Source: Phyllobacteriaceae bacterium UBA1059
GTDB lineage: Bacteria > Pseudomonadota > Alphaproteobacteria > Rhizobiales > Rhizobiaceae
Assembly (NCBI GenBank): GCA_002316345.1
Contig: DCDI01000122.1
Location: 1-5,201, forward strand
DNA length: 5,201 bases
Direction: 5' to 3'
Part shown: in pieces, positions 3,896-5,201 of the stretch
Layout of the letters: each line of letters starts with the position of its first letter
How positions within the stretch are numbered: position 1 is the stretch's first letter
Position numbers and translations under genes: made by a program
Notes under the pieces: model-generated
The model's database searches: none
What the model was told of the DNA's origin: nothing
What the model saw: the letters and a program-made list of their open reading frames with translations, nothing else

Positions 3896-5201
3896 TGAGG
3901 GATTGTGCATCCTTGCGCAATATCCGTGTCGCGGCCTTATTATGTTCCGGCGCGTTCCAGACTACGCCTTTGTCCGACGGCGCCGTCAACAGAACCGTGG
4001 AACAGGGAAGACCGGCCGCATCGAATTTCCGCGCGATGAACTCACTCTCGCCACGATCATGGCTCGACATGATCAGCTGATAGCCATTCAATTCGACCAT
4101 GTTGCGCATCACGTCGACAAAGGCGGCGGTGTGAATGATGTCGTTATGCTGCAGCGGATCGTCGAGCAGCAGCGCACGCCAGCGTGACCAAGGATAGGCC
4201 GTACTCGCCGCGCACAGGATGCTGAAGCCATTCGCGGCAAGCTGGCCCTCGCTCAGCACGACCTGAGGCGGCAGATCCTTCTTCGTCTCGATCGCATTGT
4301 CGACCTTCTCGCGATAGCGCAGCGCCATGCCGAAGCTGGTTGCATCGACCCGCGTGTCCGCCTTGAACTGAATGCTTTCGCCGGGCGTGCTCAGCATCGC
4401 CTCGTTGAAATCGTCGATTACCGTATTGAGCGGGTCAAGCACGCGCGCAGAAAAATCGTCGGCCTGTTTCTGAAGGTCCTCCGAGTAGCGCTTCACCGCG
4501 TTGCGTGCCGTGGTGGTGAGCTTCACTGCCGACCGAGCGGCCTCAAGCTTTACCTTCAGCGCGGTCAGATAGGCTGCCGGATCACGGACGCCATCGTCGC
4601 CCCCGGCGGTCCGCATCGACGCGACGATCTCGTCGATCTCGCTCTGGAGAAGAGCATCCTCATTGTCGCGGGCAAGCAATAGCTGGCGTTCGGCCAGTAA
4701 CCGCAAACCTGCCAGCACTGTGTCGATGGCGGAGAGCCCGCGGTCATATTCAGCCTGGCTTGGAATGTCGTTGAGACCAGCGCGCGTCCAGCGCCGCTGC
4801 ATCTGCCGCGACGCCTGTTCCGAAGTCGTGCGGGCTGCCTCGGCCGCGGCAAGGTCGCGTTGCGCGAGATCGAGCGCGGCCTGCTCGCGCTGGACGTCCG
4901 ATGACGTCCTGGTCGCCACCTCACTCAGCTGTGCCAGACGTGCTCGCGCGTCTGCGGCGCGCTCACGCTCAGCCGTCAATCTCGCCTCAATATCGTCGAT
5001 GGTCGCGTTCGACAGATTGCGTGCGGCGATGCGATCGGCGCAGGCCTTGTCCTCTGCCTGATACTGTACCAGCCGTGCGCCGAGCTGGTTGTCGCGCGCG
5101 ATCAGTTCGTCGAGGTCAGCTGCAACGCTCGATCGCTGTTCGGTTGCCGCCGCCGCGTTCGCCGACAGCGGTTCCAGCGCTGCCTCTGCTGCTGCAAGTG
5201 T
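3879..5201 (-). CDS. SMC/Rad50-like coiled-coil ATPase, C-terminal part
   Basis: The frame is open from the right edge with no stop, so the gene is cut by the window; 440 C-terminal residues are visible and no internal start should be taken as real. Visible residues 1-135 or so are Ala/Arg/Glu/Gln-rich and look like coiled coil. The C-terminal ATPase half follows: ABC signature LSEGQ at visible 316-320 (bases 4242-4256), Walker B ALLLDDP with D-loop LQHND around 343-354 (4140-4175), and H-loop histidine in SSHD at visible 381 (4059-4061). Walker A would be in the missing N-terminus. The Walker B aspartates read DD instead of the usual DE, as in the LDDP motif of several Rad50/DndD-like ATPases. 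No CxxC zinc hook is present in the visible part; cysteines are single at visible 54, 330 and 400. Such proteins bind, bridge or scan DNA using ATP in the cytoplasm. The gene is last in its transcription unit; partners, if any, lie to the right. A role in DNA repair or anti-phage defence is inferred from family and context, and the exact family is not recognised. Confidence 0.88.
   Translation of the reverse strand, partial: TLAAAEAALEPLSANAAAATEQRSSVAADLDELIARDNQLGARLVQYQAEDKACADRIAARNLSNATIDDIEARLTAERERAADARARLAQLSEVATRTSSDVQREQAALDLAQRDLAAAEAARTTSEQASRQMQRRWTRAGLNDIPSQAEYDRGLSAIDTVLAGLRLLAERQLLLARDNEDALLQSEIDEIVASMRTAGGDDGVRDPAAYLTALKVKLEAARSAVKLTTTARNAVKRYSEDLQKQADDFSARVLDPLNTVIDDFNEAMLSTPGESIQFKADTRVDATSFGMALRYREKVDNAIETKKDLPPQVVLSEGQLAANGFSILCAASTAYPWSRWRALLLDDPLQHNDIIHTAAFVDVMRNMVELNGYQLIMSSHDRGESEFIARKFDAAGLPCSTVLLTAPSDKGVVWNAPEHNKAATRILRKDAQSLSVSSA

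Larger units (their letters stand above)
572..5201. mobile_element. Putative integrative element, one end visible
   Basis: The element is inferred from a tRNA-fMet 3' fragment at 572-616 next to an intact tyrosine recombinase gene, followed by accessory-type genes (unrecognised exported protein, small XRE regulator, SMC-like ATPase). Read on the minus strand the order is ATPase, integrase, tRNA 3' part, terminator. So the tRNA's native 3' flank is on the left and the inserted DNA is on the right. The far end is not visible. A possible second tRNA-derived site at 3629-3652 could instead mark an inner boundary, making the integrase unit about 3.1 kb and the ATPase part of another element. Confidence 0.45.

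Noticed and set aside
3720..4187. Plus-strand 155-codon frame
   Set aside because: Most of it is antisense to the ATPase 3' end, where the minus strand carries clear Walker B and H-loop motifs.
4663..5061. Plus-strand 132-codon frame rich in Ser, Arg and Ala
   Set aside because: It is antisense to the coiled-coil part of the ATPase; its composition is the usual shadow of Ala/Arg/Glu codons.
1..5201. CRISPR array, rRNA or complete insertion sequence
   Set aside because: No regularly spaced direct repeats, no rRNA-like stretch and no transposase with flanking terminal repeats were seen.

Overview
The window looks like accessory DNA from a GC-rich alphaproteobacterium. A sphingomonad-like host is my best guess, from the small XRE regulator's conserved C-terminal tail, the protein style and the GC content; no marker gene fixes the genus. 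The clearest structure is one junction of an integrative element. A 3' fragment of an initiator tRNA (tRNA-fMet, anticodon CAT) lies on the minus strand at 572-616. A full-length tyrosine recombinase with an intact catalytic set starts about 190 bp away at 806.

Layout. Positions 1-507 hold no convincing gene, only a weak 64-codon frame. A strong minus-strand terminator hairpin at 508-528 sits just downstream of the tRNA 3' end, as expected for the original tRNA transcription unit. This suggests that 1-571 is the old chromosomal flank and that the inserted element extends rightward. The integrase occupies 806-2011. Positions 2012-2478 have no convincing gene but carry three perfect-arm inverted repeats. 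A minus-strand gene (2479-3153) encodes an unrecognised protein with a Tat-like N-terminus. It is divergent from a 78-residue XRE-type regulator (3290-3526), with a hairpin-bearing intergenic region between them. Positions 3527-3878 are gene-poor and contain a short stretch resembling the 3' end of a tRNA-Ser, a possible second attachment-site remnant. From 3879 to the right edge a minus-strand frame stays open. It is the C-terminal part of a large SMC/Rad50-like coiled-coil ATPase whose start lies outside the window.

How the parts may work together. The integrase is the likely mobility gene. The XRE protein probably regulates its own promoter and perhaps the divergent gene. The ATPase has the ABC signature, a Walker B of the LDDP kind and an H-loop. 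It is the most likely functional cargo, since such ATPases on mobile islands are often parts of DNA-repair or anti-phage systems. No partner gene is visible, so its system cannot be named. Base composition differs along the window (26/60 GC at 3241-3300, 40/60 at 4921-4980), which fits a mosaic of segments with different origins.
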